From the NCBI GenBank assembly GCA_964582525.1, contig CAZOSP010000049.1, positions 1 to 27,113 of the forward strand: a stretch of DNA of 27,113 bases. Direction: 5' to 3'. Within the stretch, counting starts at the first letter, position 1; every line of letters begins with the position of its first letter. Positions 15,831-22,362 of this stretch are shown here, in pieces. Made by a program: the position numbers and the translations under genes. The stretch is from BB31 sp964582525 (GTDB taxonomy: Bacteria > Pseudomonadota > Gammaproteobacteria > Beggiatoales > Beggiatoaceae). A model generated the notes under the pieces. That model did not search any database, was not told the DNA's origin, and saw only the letters and a program-made list of their open reading frames with translations.

Positions 15831-16787
15831 TTAAGGAATTGCTACGACTTCTAATAAACGCTCAATAAAATGTGAGGGCGTAATACCATCGGCTTCGGCT
15901 TCAAAGGTCAACAAAATGCGATGGCGCAGAATATCCGGGGCGACGCGCTGGATGTGGTCGGGCGTAACAAATTCGTCGCTTTCTAGCCAAGCCTGCGCCC
16001 GGGCGCAGCGGGCAAGTGCGATGCTGGCACGCGGCGACGCGCCAAAACGACACCAACGGGTCAAATCGCGGTCGAGTTTGGCGGGGTTGCGGCTTGCCTG
16101 CACTAAATCAACAATGTAACGATTGAGCTTGTCATCCAAATAAATCTCAGCTACAGCTTTACGCGCCTCAAACAAGTCTTTTTGCGAAAAAGGGTTAGCC
16201 GGTGGGCGCGGACGTTGTTTTTGTTGCTGGCTGTCGAGTGCCATAATTTGTAGCTCCTCTGCATGGTTGGGGTGCGCCACCCAAACGTGCATCAAAAAGC
16301 GATCAAGCTGGGCTTCGGGGAGTTGATAAGTGCCTTCTTGCTCAATCGGGTTTTGCGTGGCTAATACCATGAATAATTCGGGCAGTGGATAGGTTTGTTG
16401 TCCGACCGTGACTTGATGCTCTGCCATCGCTTCCAATAGTGCCGATTGTACTTTGGCGGGTGCGCGGTTGACTTCATCTGCAAGCAGAATATTGTGAAAA
16501 ATCGGACCGCGACGAAACTCAAAATCACCGTGCGCTTGGCGATAGACATCTGTGCCAATCAAATCCGAGGGCAGCAAGTCTGGGGTGAACTGCACCCGAT
16601 GAAAATCGCCTTCAATCGCTTCCGAGAGTGCTTTGACGGCGGTGGTTTTTGCCAGCCCCGGCATCCCCTCGACCAAGATGTGTCCGTCACTGAGCAGTCC
16701 AATCAGCAGGCTGTTAATTAAAGATTCCTGCCCAATGACGCGGGATTTGAGATGAGCGCGTACCGGATCGAGAATTGATGAGTCCAT
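15831..16787 (-). CDS. MoxR family AAA+ ATPase
   Basis: The product is a MoxR-type AAA+ ATPase, a chaperone-like class that usually helps mature or load metal cofactors into partner proteins. Motifs are Walker A GMPGLAKTT, Walker B ILLADEVNRAPAK, sensor 1 VLATQNPIEQEGTY and RFLMHV. The reading frame extends to 16826, but ATG 16787 follows AAGGAA at the proper distance and begins MDSSILDPV, so I prefer the 318-residue form. MoxR genes normally precede a DUF58 gene and VWA-domain genes; here the next gene is the aldolase/dehydrogenase, which is unusual. It is divergent from grpE. Confidence 0.9.
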   Translation of the reverse strand: MDSSILDPVRAHLKSRVIGQESLINSLLIGLLSDGHILVEGMPGLAKTTAVKALSEAIEGDFHRVQFTPDLLPSDLIGTDVYRQAHGDFEFRRGPIFHNILLADEVNRAPAKVQSALLEAMAEHQVTVGQQTYPLPELFMVLATQNPIEQEGTYQLPEAQLDRFLMHVWVAHPNHAEELQIMALDSQQQKQRPRPPANPFSQKDLFEARKAVAEIYLDDKLNRYIVDLVQASRNPAKLDRDLTRWCRFGASPRASIALARCARAQAWLESDEFVTPDHIQRVAPDILRHRILLTFEAEADGITPSHFIERLLEVVAIP

Positions 16788-16913
16788 AGTTATTTCCTTA
16801 TTGTGGTCATGCGGAGGCTTGAGCAAAACGCCTCAATGTCACGCTTATGTTGATGTTTTGTGGCGGCTAATGTAGAGGCTCTTTGCCTTGATGTCAAAGT
16901 GATCAGGGGATGG

Positions 16914-16976
16914 TGGTGAGTGGTGAGTGGTCAGCAAAAAAACTCACCACTGACCACTGACCACTGACCACTCACC
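16914..16976. repeat. heptamer tandem repeats forming an inverted repeat
   Basis: TGGTGAGTGGTGAGTGGTCA (from 16914) faces a run of CTCACCA/CTGACCA heptamers (16943-16976) across an A-rich loop. Arms pair over roughly 20 bases in alternative registers because of the 7-base periodicity. It sits between divergent moxR and grpE, just upstream of the heat-shock promoter. Confidence 0.75.
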
Positions 16977-16984
16977 TTGTCAGG

Positions 16985-17011
16985 CTTGAAGCCTTTGCAA
17001 AGCACCCCCAT
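16985..17011 (+). promoter_or_regulatory. sigma-32 (heat-shock) promoter of grpE
   Basis: CTTGAA (16985-16990) and CCCCAT (17006-17011, followed by AA) are separated by 15 bases, matching the RpoH consensus CTTGAA-N13-15-CCCCATNT. Position before grpE agrees with its expected heat-shock control. The transcript would start near 17018. Confidence 0.85.
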
Positions 17012-17012
17012 A

Positions 17013-17035
17013 ACATGCAAAATTTTTTTGCATGT
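17013..17035 (+). promoter_or_regulatory. perfect hairpin at the predicted grpE mRNA 5' end
   Basis: ACATGCAAAA (17013-17022) and TTTTGCATGT (17026-17035) pair perfectly around a TTT loop. Predicted transcription starts inside or beside it. It overlaps the last bases of the promoter region, so it could be a DNA operator site as well as an RNA structure. It is 40 bases from the grpE start codon. Confidence 0.5.
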
Positions 17036-17074
17036 CATGATTTTTTAAGGCACATACCAGGAGACAATAAAACA

Positions 17075-17794
17075 ATGTCAGAGACCGCAAAGCCAGACGC
17101 GCCCGGCGCGGAAGCCATTGAACAAGCTAGCATTAACCCAGCAAGCGTAGCAGAACAACAAGCCGCGATTGATGCAGCGAGCAGCACCCCTGAGGTCTTA
17201 AACGGCGAATTAGAAACCGCAGAAGAGATTGCCCAAGCACAAACTGAGGACAGCGAGGTTGTCGAAGCCGAAGCCAGCATTGACGTAGCTGCATCTGCGG
17301 GCGAAGTATCTGTTGAAGCTCTGCAAGGCGAAGTTGAAATGCTCCGACATCAACTACAAGCGGTGCAGGACAAAGCCATTCGTCAACATGCAGAAGTAGA
17401 AAATGCGAAAAAACGGATGCAGCGAGAACTCGAAGATGCGCGCAAATTTGCTTTGAAAAATTTTGCCGTTGAATTGCTGCCCATTAAAGACAGCATGGAA
17501 ATGCACGATACAGAACTGCTCAATGCCGGTGAAAAAGAAGGCGAGGAAATCAACTTAGCCAATTTACGAGAAGGCAGCAGTTTGATTTTGAAAATGCTCA
17601 ATACCGCAATGGATAAATTTAATATAGAAGAAATCAATCCGCTGGGCGAGAAATTCAATCCCGAACTGCATCAAGCCATGTCAATGATGCCAAGCCCTGA
17701 CGCAGAACCTAACACCGTGCTCATCGTACATCAAAAAGGCTATCAACTGAATGGACGTTTGCTGCGTCCGGCGTTGGTGATTGTCAGTCAATAA
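17075..17794 (+). CDS. grpE: GrpE, nucleotide exchange factor of DnaK
   Basis: GrpE releases ADP from DnaK and acts as a thermosensor in the heat-shock chaperone cycle. The frame opens at 17015, but ATG 17075 follows AGGAGA (17059-17064) and is the better start, giving 239 residues. Residues 1-85 are an acidic, Ala/Glu-rich disordered tail, longer than in E. coli GrpE. A coiled coil follows (EALQGEVEMLRHQLQAVQDK onward), then the conserved AEVENAKKRMQRELEDARKF and the C-terminal beta domain (NPLGEKFNPELHQAMSMM, KGYQLNGRLLRPALVIVS). dnaK and dnaJ are not adjacent; a terminator ends the transcript. Confidence 0.96.
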   Translation: MSETAKPDAPGAEAIEQASINPASVAEQQAAIDAASSTPEVLNGELETAEEIAQAQTEDSEVVEAEASIDVAASAGEVSVEALQGEVEMLRHQLQAVQDKAIRQHAEVENAKKRMQRELEDARKFALKNFAVELLPIKDSMEMHDTELLNAGEKEGEEINLANLREGSSLILKMLNTAMDKFNIEEINPLGEKFNPELHQAMSMMPSPDAEPNTVLIVHQKGYQLNGRLLRPALVIVSQ

Positions 17795-17867
17795 TTCAGA
17801 CCTTGTCATTTTTAGGAATCACCACAAAATAATGCGCGAAACGTCAGCGTTCAAGCCCCCACGCCAA

Positions 17868-17900
17868 ACCTGACAGGTCTTCGAGACCTGTCAGGTTTTT
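17868..17900 (+). terminator. intrinsic terminator of grpE
   Basis: ACCTGACAGGTCT (17868-17880) and AGACCTGTCAGGT (17884-17896) form a perfect 13-bp stem with loop TCG, followed by TTTT. It ends 100 bases after grpE. The same palindrome core reads as a repeat and may be a dispersed element reused as terminator. Confidence 0.88.
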
Positions 17901-17959
17901 AGGGAGAGATGTGAATGCTTACACTGCACCTGCCTGAAACCGCTCTCAAGGATATTTCT

Positions 17960-18043
17960 ATGAGTATAAATCCGCGCTTAATAGGTAATGCCTATGGTCT
18001 TAATCAAAAAAGCCCATTGGATACTGATGAGTTTTGCCCTTAG
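17960..18043 (+). CDS. possible 27-residue small protein
   Basis: ATG 17960 lies seven bases after AAGGA and opens a 27-codon frame (MSINPRLIGNAYGLNQ...DEFCP) ending at TAG. It is between the grpE terminator and the DUF3501 gene. The good ribosome binding site is the only support; composition is ordinary and no family is recognised. It could be a leader peptide for the next gene. Confidence 0.3.
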   Translation: MSINPRLIGNAYGLNQKSPLDTDEFCP

Positions 18044-18090
18044 ACTATTTTCAATCTCAATGATGACTGACATAACTAGGAGAAGGAAAA

Positions 18091-18675
18091 ATGGACAAAT
18101 TAACCCGCGATGATTTATACAGCTTGGAAAAGTACGCTGAACTGCGTCCTGCCTTCCGTGCTAAAGTCATGGAACACAAAAAAGCGCGTAAAATCATGCT
18201 CGGCAAACACGCTACCCTGTATTTTGAAGATCGCTTAACCATGCAGTACCAAATTCAAGAAATGCTGCGCGTCGAGCGTATTTTTGAAGCCGCTGGTATC
18301 GAAGAAGAACTCGCCGCTTATAATCCTTTAATTCCGGATGGTCATAATTGGAAAGCAACCTTTATGATTGAGTATGAAGATGTGGAAGAACGCCGCAAAG
18401 CCTTAGCCACCTTGAAGGGTGTGGAAGATAAAGTTTGGGTGCAAGTAGAAGGACATGATAAAGTCTATTCCATCGCCAACGAAGATTTGCAGCGCAGCAA
18501 TGAAGAAAAAACCTCGGCTGTGCATTTTATGCGTTTTGAGCTGCAAACAGCGATGATAGATGCCTTAAAATCAGGGGTAAATTTAAGCATGGGCATTGCG
18601 CATCCTGCCTACTTGGAAACGCTCTCACCCGTGCCAGACGCAGCAAAAGTCGCTTTAGTAGCGGATTTGAATTAA
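18091..18675 (+). CDS. DUF3501 family protein
   Basis: The 194-residue product matches DUF3501, a family of unknown function. Visible hallmarks are the start MDKLTRDDLYSLEKYAELRP, a basic KAKRK-like stretch (HKKARKIMLG), YFEDRLTMQYQIQEMLR, and a C-terminal MGIAHPAYLE segment. It is soluble, with no signal peptide. In other genomes the family commonly accompanies rubrerythrin or iron-sulfur oxidoreductase genes, which suggests a link to iron or peroxide handling; that is inference. Here the EncFtn-type ferritin follows 77 bases downstream. ATG is preceded by AGGAGAAGGA, a strong ribosome binding site. Confidence 0.8.
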   Translation: MDKLTRDDLYSLEKYAELRPAFRAKVMEHKKARKIMLGKHATLYFEDRLTMQYQIQEMLRVERIFEAAGIEEELAAYNPLIPDGHNWKATFMIEYEDVEERRKALATLKGVEDKVWVQVEGHDKVYSIANEDLQRSNEEKTSAVHFMRFELQTAMIDALKSGVNLSMGIAHPAYLETLSPVPDAAKVALVADLN

Positions 18676-18752
18676 ACTCGCTCAGGTCAAGACTTCAACA
18701 CCCGCGCAACAGCGGCTTTTGCGTAACATTATTCATTACTAAGGAGAAACCT

Positions 18753-19040
18753 ATGGCAAATGAAGGCTACCATGAACCCGTCAATGAACTCAGCGATGCC
18801 ACCCGCGACATGCACCGTGCGATTATTTCATTAATGGAAGAACTCGAAGCGGTTGATTGGTACAATCAACGGGTCGATGCCTGTAAAGACAGCGAGTTGA
18901 AAGCTATTTTAGCGCACAACCGGGATGAAGAAAAAGAACATGCGGCGATGGTATTAGAGTGGATACGCCGCAAAGACCCGTCTTTCGATAAAGAACTGAA
19001 AGATTATTTATTTAGCAATAAACCGATAGCACATGAGTAA
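18753..19040 (+). CDS. EncFtn-type ferritin-like ferroxidase without targeting tail
   Basis: This 95-residue two-helix protein matches the encapsulated ferritin family (Rhodospirillum rubrum EncFtn), whose dimers build a ferroxidase centre at their interface. The core MEELEAVDWYNQRVDA and LAHNRDEEKEHAAM is nearly the same as I recall for EncFtn. Expected iron ligands E30, E60 and H63 and the conserved W36 are present. Known EncFtn proteins continue into a C-terminal peptide that docks in the encapsulin shell; this one stops right after the helix (LFSNKPIAHE), and no shell gene follows within the 8 kb to the window end. It may therefore work free in the cytoplasm. The ATG follows AAGGAG. DUF3501 is upstream and a strong terminator follows. 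Confidence 0.88.
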   Translation: MANEGYHEPVNELSDATRDMHRAIISLMEELEAVDWYNQRVDACKDSELKAILAHNRDEEKEHAAMVLEWIRRKDPSFDKELKDYLFSNKPIAHE

Positions 19041-19110
19041 ACAGTTGCAAGAGGTCAGCATTGACTTCTTTCCGCTGCTAAATCCACAAATATTGACTCA
19101 AACCCTCTAG
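19033..19110 (+). CDS. possible 25-residue ORF overlapping the EncFtn stop
   Basis: ATG 19033 overlaps the ferritin stop (ATGAGTAA) and opens a 25-codon frame (MSKQLQEVSIDFFPLL...) whose TAG lies inside the terminator stem. The overlap permits translational coupling, but there is no separate ribosome binding site. It is not a recognisable encapsulin-docking peptide. Chance is likely. Confidence 0.18.
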   Translation: MSKQLQEVSIDFFPLLNPQILTQTL

Positions 19111-19130
19111 GTTAGCCTAGAGGGTTTTTT
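19101..19130 (+). terminator. intrinsic terminator after the EncFtn gene
   Basis: AACCCTCTAGG (19101-19111) and CCTAGAGGGTT (19116-19126) pair perfectly around loop TTAG and are followed by TTTT. It ends only 18 bases before the start codon of the next gene. Confidence 0.9.
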
Positions 19131-19148
19131 ATAGGCGTAATTTTTCTT

Positions 19149-19931
19149 ATGACACTCCAAGCCCTCATTTTCGATGTCGATGGCACCTTAGCCGATACTG
19201 AACGCGATGGTCACCGCCCCGCTTTTAATGCTGCTTTTGCGCAACATCAACTGGATTGGCAATGGTCGGTTGAATGCTACGCAGACTTACTGAGCGTCAC
19301 TGGCGGCAAAGAACGCATCCAATATTACCTGCGCAAATACCGCCCCGACGCACCCCTGCCGCAAGACTTAAGCGCGTTTATTGCGCAACTGCACAAGGAC
19401 AAAACCCGTCATTACACGGATTTATTGGCGACCGGAAAAATTCCCTTGCGCCCCGGTGTTGAGCGTTTGCTGCGCGAAGCCAAAGCGGCGGGTTTGCGCT
19501 TGGCAATTGCCACCACCACCACAGTCGATAATGTCACCGCCCTGCTGCGCCACAGTTTATGCGAAGAAAGCATAAGTTGGTTTGAAGTGATTGCCGCAGG
19601 TGATGTGGTACCTGCAAAAAAACCCGCCCCGGATATTTATCTCTACGCCTTAGACAAGCTTGGTTTAAGTGCGCAGGCTTGTCTGGCTTTTGAAGATTCT
19701 GAAAACGGTATTCGTTCAGCGTGTGGCGCGGGTTTACGCACCATTATTACGATTAATGATTACACCCGCACGCACGATTTTAGCGATGCCTTGTTGGTGC
19801 TAAATCATTTGGGGGAAGCTGCACAAGCCTGTGAGGTTTTACGCGGCGATTTGCACGGCAAAAGTTATGTTGATGTGGCATTCCTAAACTACGCATTTGC
19901 AATATCAAGCGCGAACCTTTCAACGGCGTGA
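19149..19931 (+). CDS. HAD phosphatase, CbbY family
   Basis: The 260-residue protein is a haloacid dehalogenase hydrolase. FDVDGTLADTE (residues 8-18) holds nucleophile D9 and acid/base D11; the Thr motif is IATTTT, the Lys motif is KKPAPDIYLYALDKLG, and FEDSENGIRSA supplies the metal-binding acidic residues. It most resembles CbbY, which in autotrophs removes xylulose 1,5-bisphosphate, an inhibitor of Rubisco. A Calvin-cycle role is plausible but no Rubisco gene is in view, and phosphoglycolate or another sugar phosphatase is possible. There is no clear ribosome binding site, and a terminator stops 18 bases before the ATG. Confidence 0.85.
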   Translation: MTLQALIFDVDGTLADTERDGHRPAFNAAFAQHQLDWQWSVECYADLLSVTGGKERIQYYLRKYRPDAPLPQDLSAFIAQLHKDKTRHYTDLLATGKIPLRPGVERLLREAKAAGLRLAIATTTTVDNVTALLRHSLCEESISWFEVIAAGDVVPAKKPAPDIYLYALDKLGLSAQACLAFEDSENGIRSACGAGLRTIITINDYTRTHDFSDALLVLNHLGEAAQACEVLRGDLHGKSYVDVAFLNYAFAISSANLSTA

Positions 19932-20069
19932 TCGGCATTGCCTGAAGAACGCTAAAATGAGATGCTCAGTCAATACCTGATTAAAGGTCGGCATGACATT
20001 GCTGCCCGCGTTGAAGCCCGCCGCCAATGAACTTGGCAGCACAAAACCAAACAGACTTGGATGTAACCC

Positions 20070-20684
20070 ATGAGCATCGGTACTTTATACATCATCGCCG
20101 CGCCTTCAGGCGCGGGCAAAACCTCATTAGTCAAAGCTTTACTAGAAAACACGCAAGACATCAAAGCTTCCGTCTCCTACACCACCCGCGCCCCACGCCC
20201 CGGCGAAATAAACGCTGTGCATTACAACTTTATCGAACAAGCTGAGTTTCAAGCCATGCTGCAACAGCAGATGTTTCTCGAACACGCGCAGGTATTTGAT
20301 AATTTTTATGGCACTTCAAAACGCTGGGTGGACAGCGAATTGCAGCAAGGGCAAGACGTGATTTTGGAAATTGACTGGCAGGGTGCTAGGCAGGTGCGCG
20401 AGCGCGTAGCGGATACTATTAGCATTTTTATTTTGCCGCCCTCCAAAGCCGCCCTGCAAGAACGCCTAGAGGGACGTGGACAAGACAGCCAAGCTATCAT
20501 TGTGCGGCGAATGCGCGATGCGCAAAGCGAAATGCAGCATTATAACGAGTTTGATTATCTGCTCATTAATGATGATTTTTCTACCGCGTTGGCGGATTTG
20601 CAAGCGATAATACGAGCGCGCCGCTTGCGTCAAGCTGCACAGGCGGAAAAATATGCTATGCAGATAGAGGATATGTTAGAATAA
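20070..20684 (+). CDS. gmk: guanylate kinase
   Basis: Gmk phosphorylates GMP to GDP. The 204-residue protein has the P-loop APSGAGKTS at residues 10-18, the GMP-binding segment SYTTRAPRPGE (about 37-47) with the following HYNFIE, HAQVFDNFYGTS, and ILEIDWQGARQVR. Length matches the bacterial family. The ATG has a modest GGATG upstream. The usual neighbours yicC, rpoZ and spoT are absent; the next gene is an unrelated secreted protein. The gap of 138 bases before it carries no supported gene. Confidence 0.97.
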   Translation: MSIGTLYIIAAPSGAGKTSLVKALLENTQDIKASVSYTTRAPRPGEINAVHYNFIEQAEFQAMLQQQMFLEHAQVFDNFYGTSKRWVDSELQQGQDVILEIDWQGARQVRERVADTISIFILPPSKAALQERLEGRGQDSQAIIVRRMRDAQSEMQHYNEFDYLLINDDFSTALADLQAIIRARRLRQAAQAEKYAMQIEDMLE

Positions 20685-21015
20685 GACATTTGGAATATGC
20701 CGCCAATCAGATCAAGTTTGCCATCTATCTTGCCAATTGCATTTTGCTCTGTTTTGCTGAGATATTCTCGCCTATAGACTCCAGAAAACCCTGTTTATGT
20801 GCTGTTTTTATGAATTAAGGGCAGTTTTTTGCGGACTAAAATAAACTGAGTTGTTATTTTGTCATAAGGTAGTAAAATTACGGCACATAATATCGACCTC
20901 GTTTTAACAGCAAAGTTATGATGAGCTTTGATGTTAAAAACTAGAATTCGGTTTTGTCTGGAGAGTATTCAAGCTTTATTTTTTGACTTATATTTTGACT
21001 CTAAGGAGATGTATT
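20685..21015 (+). other. long upstream region of the secreted-protein gene
   Basis: This gene-free stretch precedes the secreted protein. A possible promoter is TTGTTA (20851-20856), 16 bases, TAAAAT (20873-20878). Downstream, TTTTAACAGCAAAG (20902-20915) and CTTTGATGTTAAAA (20926-20939) form a 14-bp stem with one mismatch and a 10-base loop, which would lie in the 5' untranslated region. AAGGAG at 21003-21008 is the ribosome binding site for GTG 21016. No gmk terminator is evident. Confidence 0.4.
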
Positions 21016-22302
21016 GTGAATAAACAACATGCAACACTATCGGCTTCCAGCTTCGGCGGGAAAGTGATGAAACGTAAAGGGGCTGTGTTAGCCGGGGCTT
21101 TGGCGAGTATTTTGAGCTTTAGCACTGGGTATGCGATCACTTTTGAAATAGCCACAGAAAAAAGCACCATCAGTAACAAAGCGGAAGAAGGTGCTGGCAC
21201 TGTCTTAAAACTGTGGTTCAAAGACGATGCGGGCAATATGACTTCTTTGGGTGCTGACTCCACACTCACAATAGATAGCACGGTTGATACGGTAATTGCT
21301 GATTTCAGCACTACGATGGCAATGGGAACTATGTCAACCACCTTGACCATAGGCGGCACAAGCAAACCTGAGCTTCATCTTCCTGCTGCTGGTCTGGGTC
21401 AAACCACACTCAAAGCAACAGCCACAGCAGGTACTACCAGTTTAACTTCTGACGAGATACCTTTGTCCGTAGTCGAAGACTACATGGCTGCCAGCTTTAC
21501 TGACTCAGCGGATGGCACAAATGTAGGCAAATATGTCAACATTAGTGTAACCAACGGTTCAGCTCCGCTTGTTGCTGATACAACAGCAACAGTAACCCAT
21601 GTTGTTGATGGCAAAGTGATTGAAATCGTTCCTTCTGCTTTAGTTGCCAACAATAGCGGCACATTAACATTGGCTTTCTCAGAACCTACGGGTAATTTGA
21701 CGACTGGCGAACACTATGTCATAAAAAGTGAAGGCTTGGGTGACGCTTTAATCATGGGTGCTGGTGATGCAACCAAAGCCGACATCGTGATTCCTACTAT
21801 GCCAGCAATGACGGGTAACTCGGACGTGACAGGTGGCATATCTAAGCAAGACAATACCTTTGTTAGTTTATTTGATGGTAATGCTTCAGTGAGTGTTAAT
21901 GACAGCTTAAATCTGCTCATGGCTATCAAACCTAAAGCCGAGCATGTGGGGCAAAAGGCTGATAAAATCCTTGTTCCTGCTTATGTTGATGTATTTAATG
22001 TATTTGGTTTGCCTCCTGAAATGCTGCTTGCTTGGAGTTTAGCTGAAGATCGCACTACTTTTGTGACTTGGGACTGGGACCAATCATTAACACCTGATGA
22101 TACCAGCGATGATCAATTCAATGCTTACCAAAAAGGTAAAACTTTGACTGACAGCGAAGCCTTCCATATTTGGAGTGGTCCATTACCTATTCCTGGTGTG
22201 TTTTTCTTCTTCGCAGGTTATCAATTGACTGATAATCCGGATGTTATCGTGTTTAACGATCAACAAATCGGTATGGTTGTTATCAATCCTGCTGCTGAAT
22301 AA
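21016..22302 (+). CDS. secreted protein of unknown function
   Basis: The frame is open from 20983, but GTG 21016 lies seven bases after AAGGAG and is the best start, giving 428 residues. A signal peptide is visible: basic KRK at about residues 19-21, a hydrophobic run AVLAGALASILSFSTG, and likely cleavage after TGYA near residue 40. The mature part is Thr/Ser/Asp-rich, low in Cys and predicted to be beta-rich (TSLGADSTLTIDSTVDTVIA and similar strands), like Ig-type surface or periplasmic domains. A Trp-rich section with DWDQSLTPDDTSDDQ near the C-terminus could bind calcium. I recognise no named family. It is convergent with a type I secretion ATPase, but the Sec-type signal argues against being its substrate. 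Confidence 0.7.
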   Translation: MNKQHATLSASSFGGKVMKRKGAVLAGALASILSFSTGYAITFEIATEKSTISNKAEEGAGTVLKLWFKDDAGNMTSLGADSTLTIDSTVDTVIADFSTTMAMGTMSTTLTIGGTSKPELHLPAAGLGQTTLKATATAGTTSLTSDEIPLSVVEDYMAASFTDSADGTNVGKYVNISVTNGSAPLVADTTATVTHVVDGKVIEIVPSALVANNSGTLTLAFSEPTGNLTTGEHYVIKSEGLGDALIMGAGDATKADIVIPTMPAMTGNSDVTGGISKQDNTFVSLFDGNASVSVNDSLNLLMAIKPKAEHVGQKADKILVPAYVDVFNVFGLPPEMLLAWSLAEDRTTFVTWDWDQSLTPDDTSDDQFNAYQKGKTLTDSEAFHIWSGPLPIPGVFFFFAGYQLTDNPDVIVFNDQQIGMVVINPAAE

Positions 22303-22330
22303 GTAAGCGTGTTAGACATCCATTAATAAA

Positions 22331-22358
22331 AAAACGGCGCATTCCGCGCCGTTTTTTT
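22331..22358. terminator. bidirectional intrinsic terminator
   Basis: AAAACGGCGC (22331-22340) and GCGCCGTTTT (22346-22355) form a perfect stem with loop ATTCC. A run of T follows on the plus strand and a run of A precedes it, so it works both ways, ending the two convergent genes. Confidence 0.92.
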
Positions 22359-22362
22359 TGCC

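Noticed and set aside
16914..16976. Intrinsic terminator between moxR and grpE
   Set aside because: The repeat can fold, but no gene ends there on either strand and no T run follows the stem.
19033..19110. Frameshifted encapsulin docking peptide after the EncFtn gene
   Set aside because: The 25 residues do not resemble known docking peptides and lie in a different frame reached only by its own start codon.
19932..20069. 22-codon frame before gmk (yicC remnant considered)
   Set aside because: Too short, no ribosome binding site, and no residues I can match to YicC.
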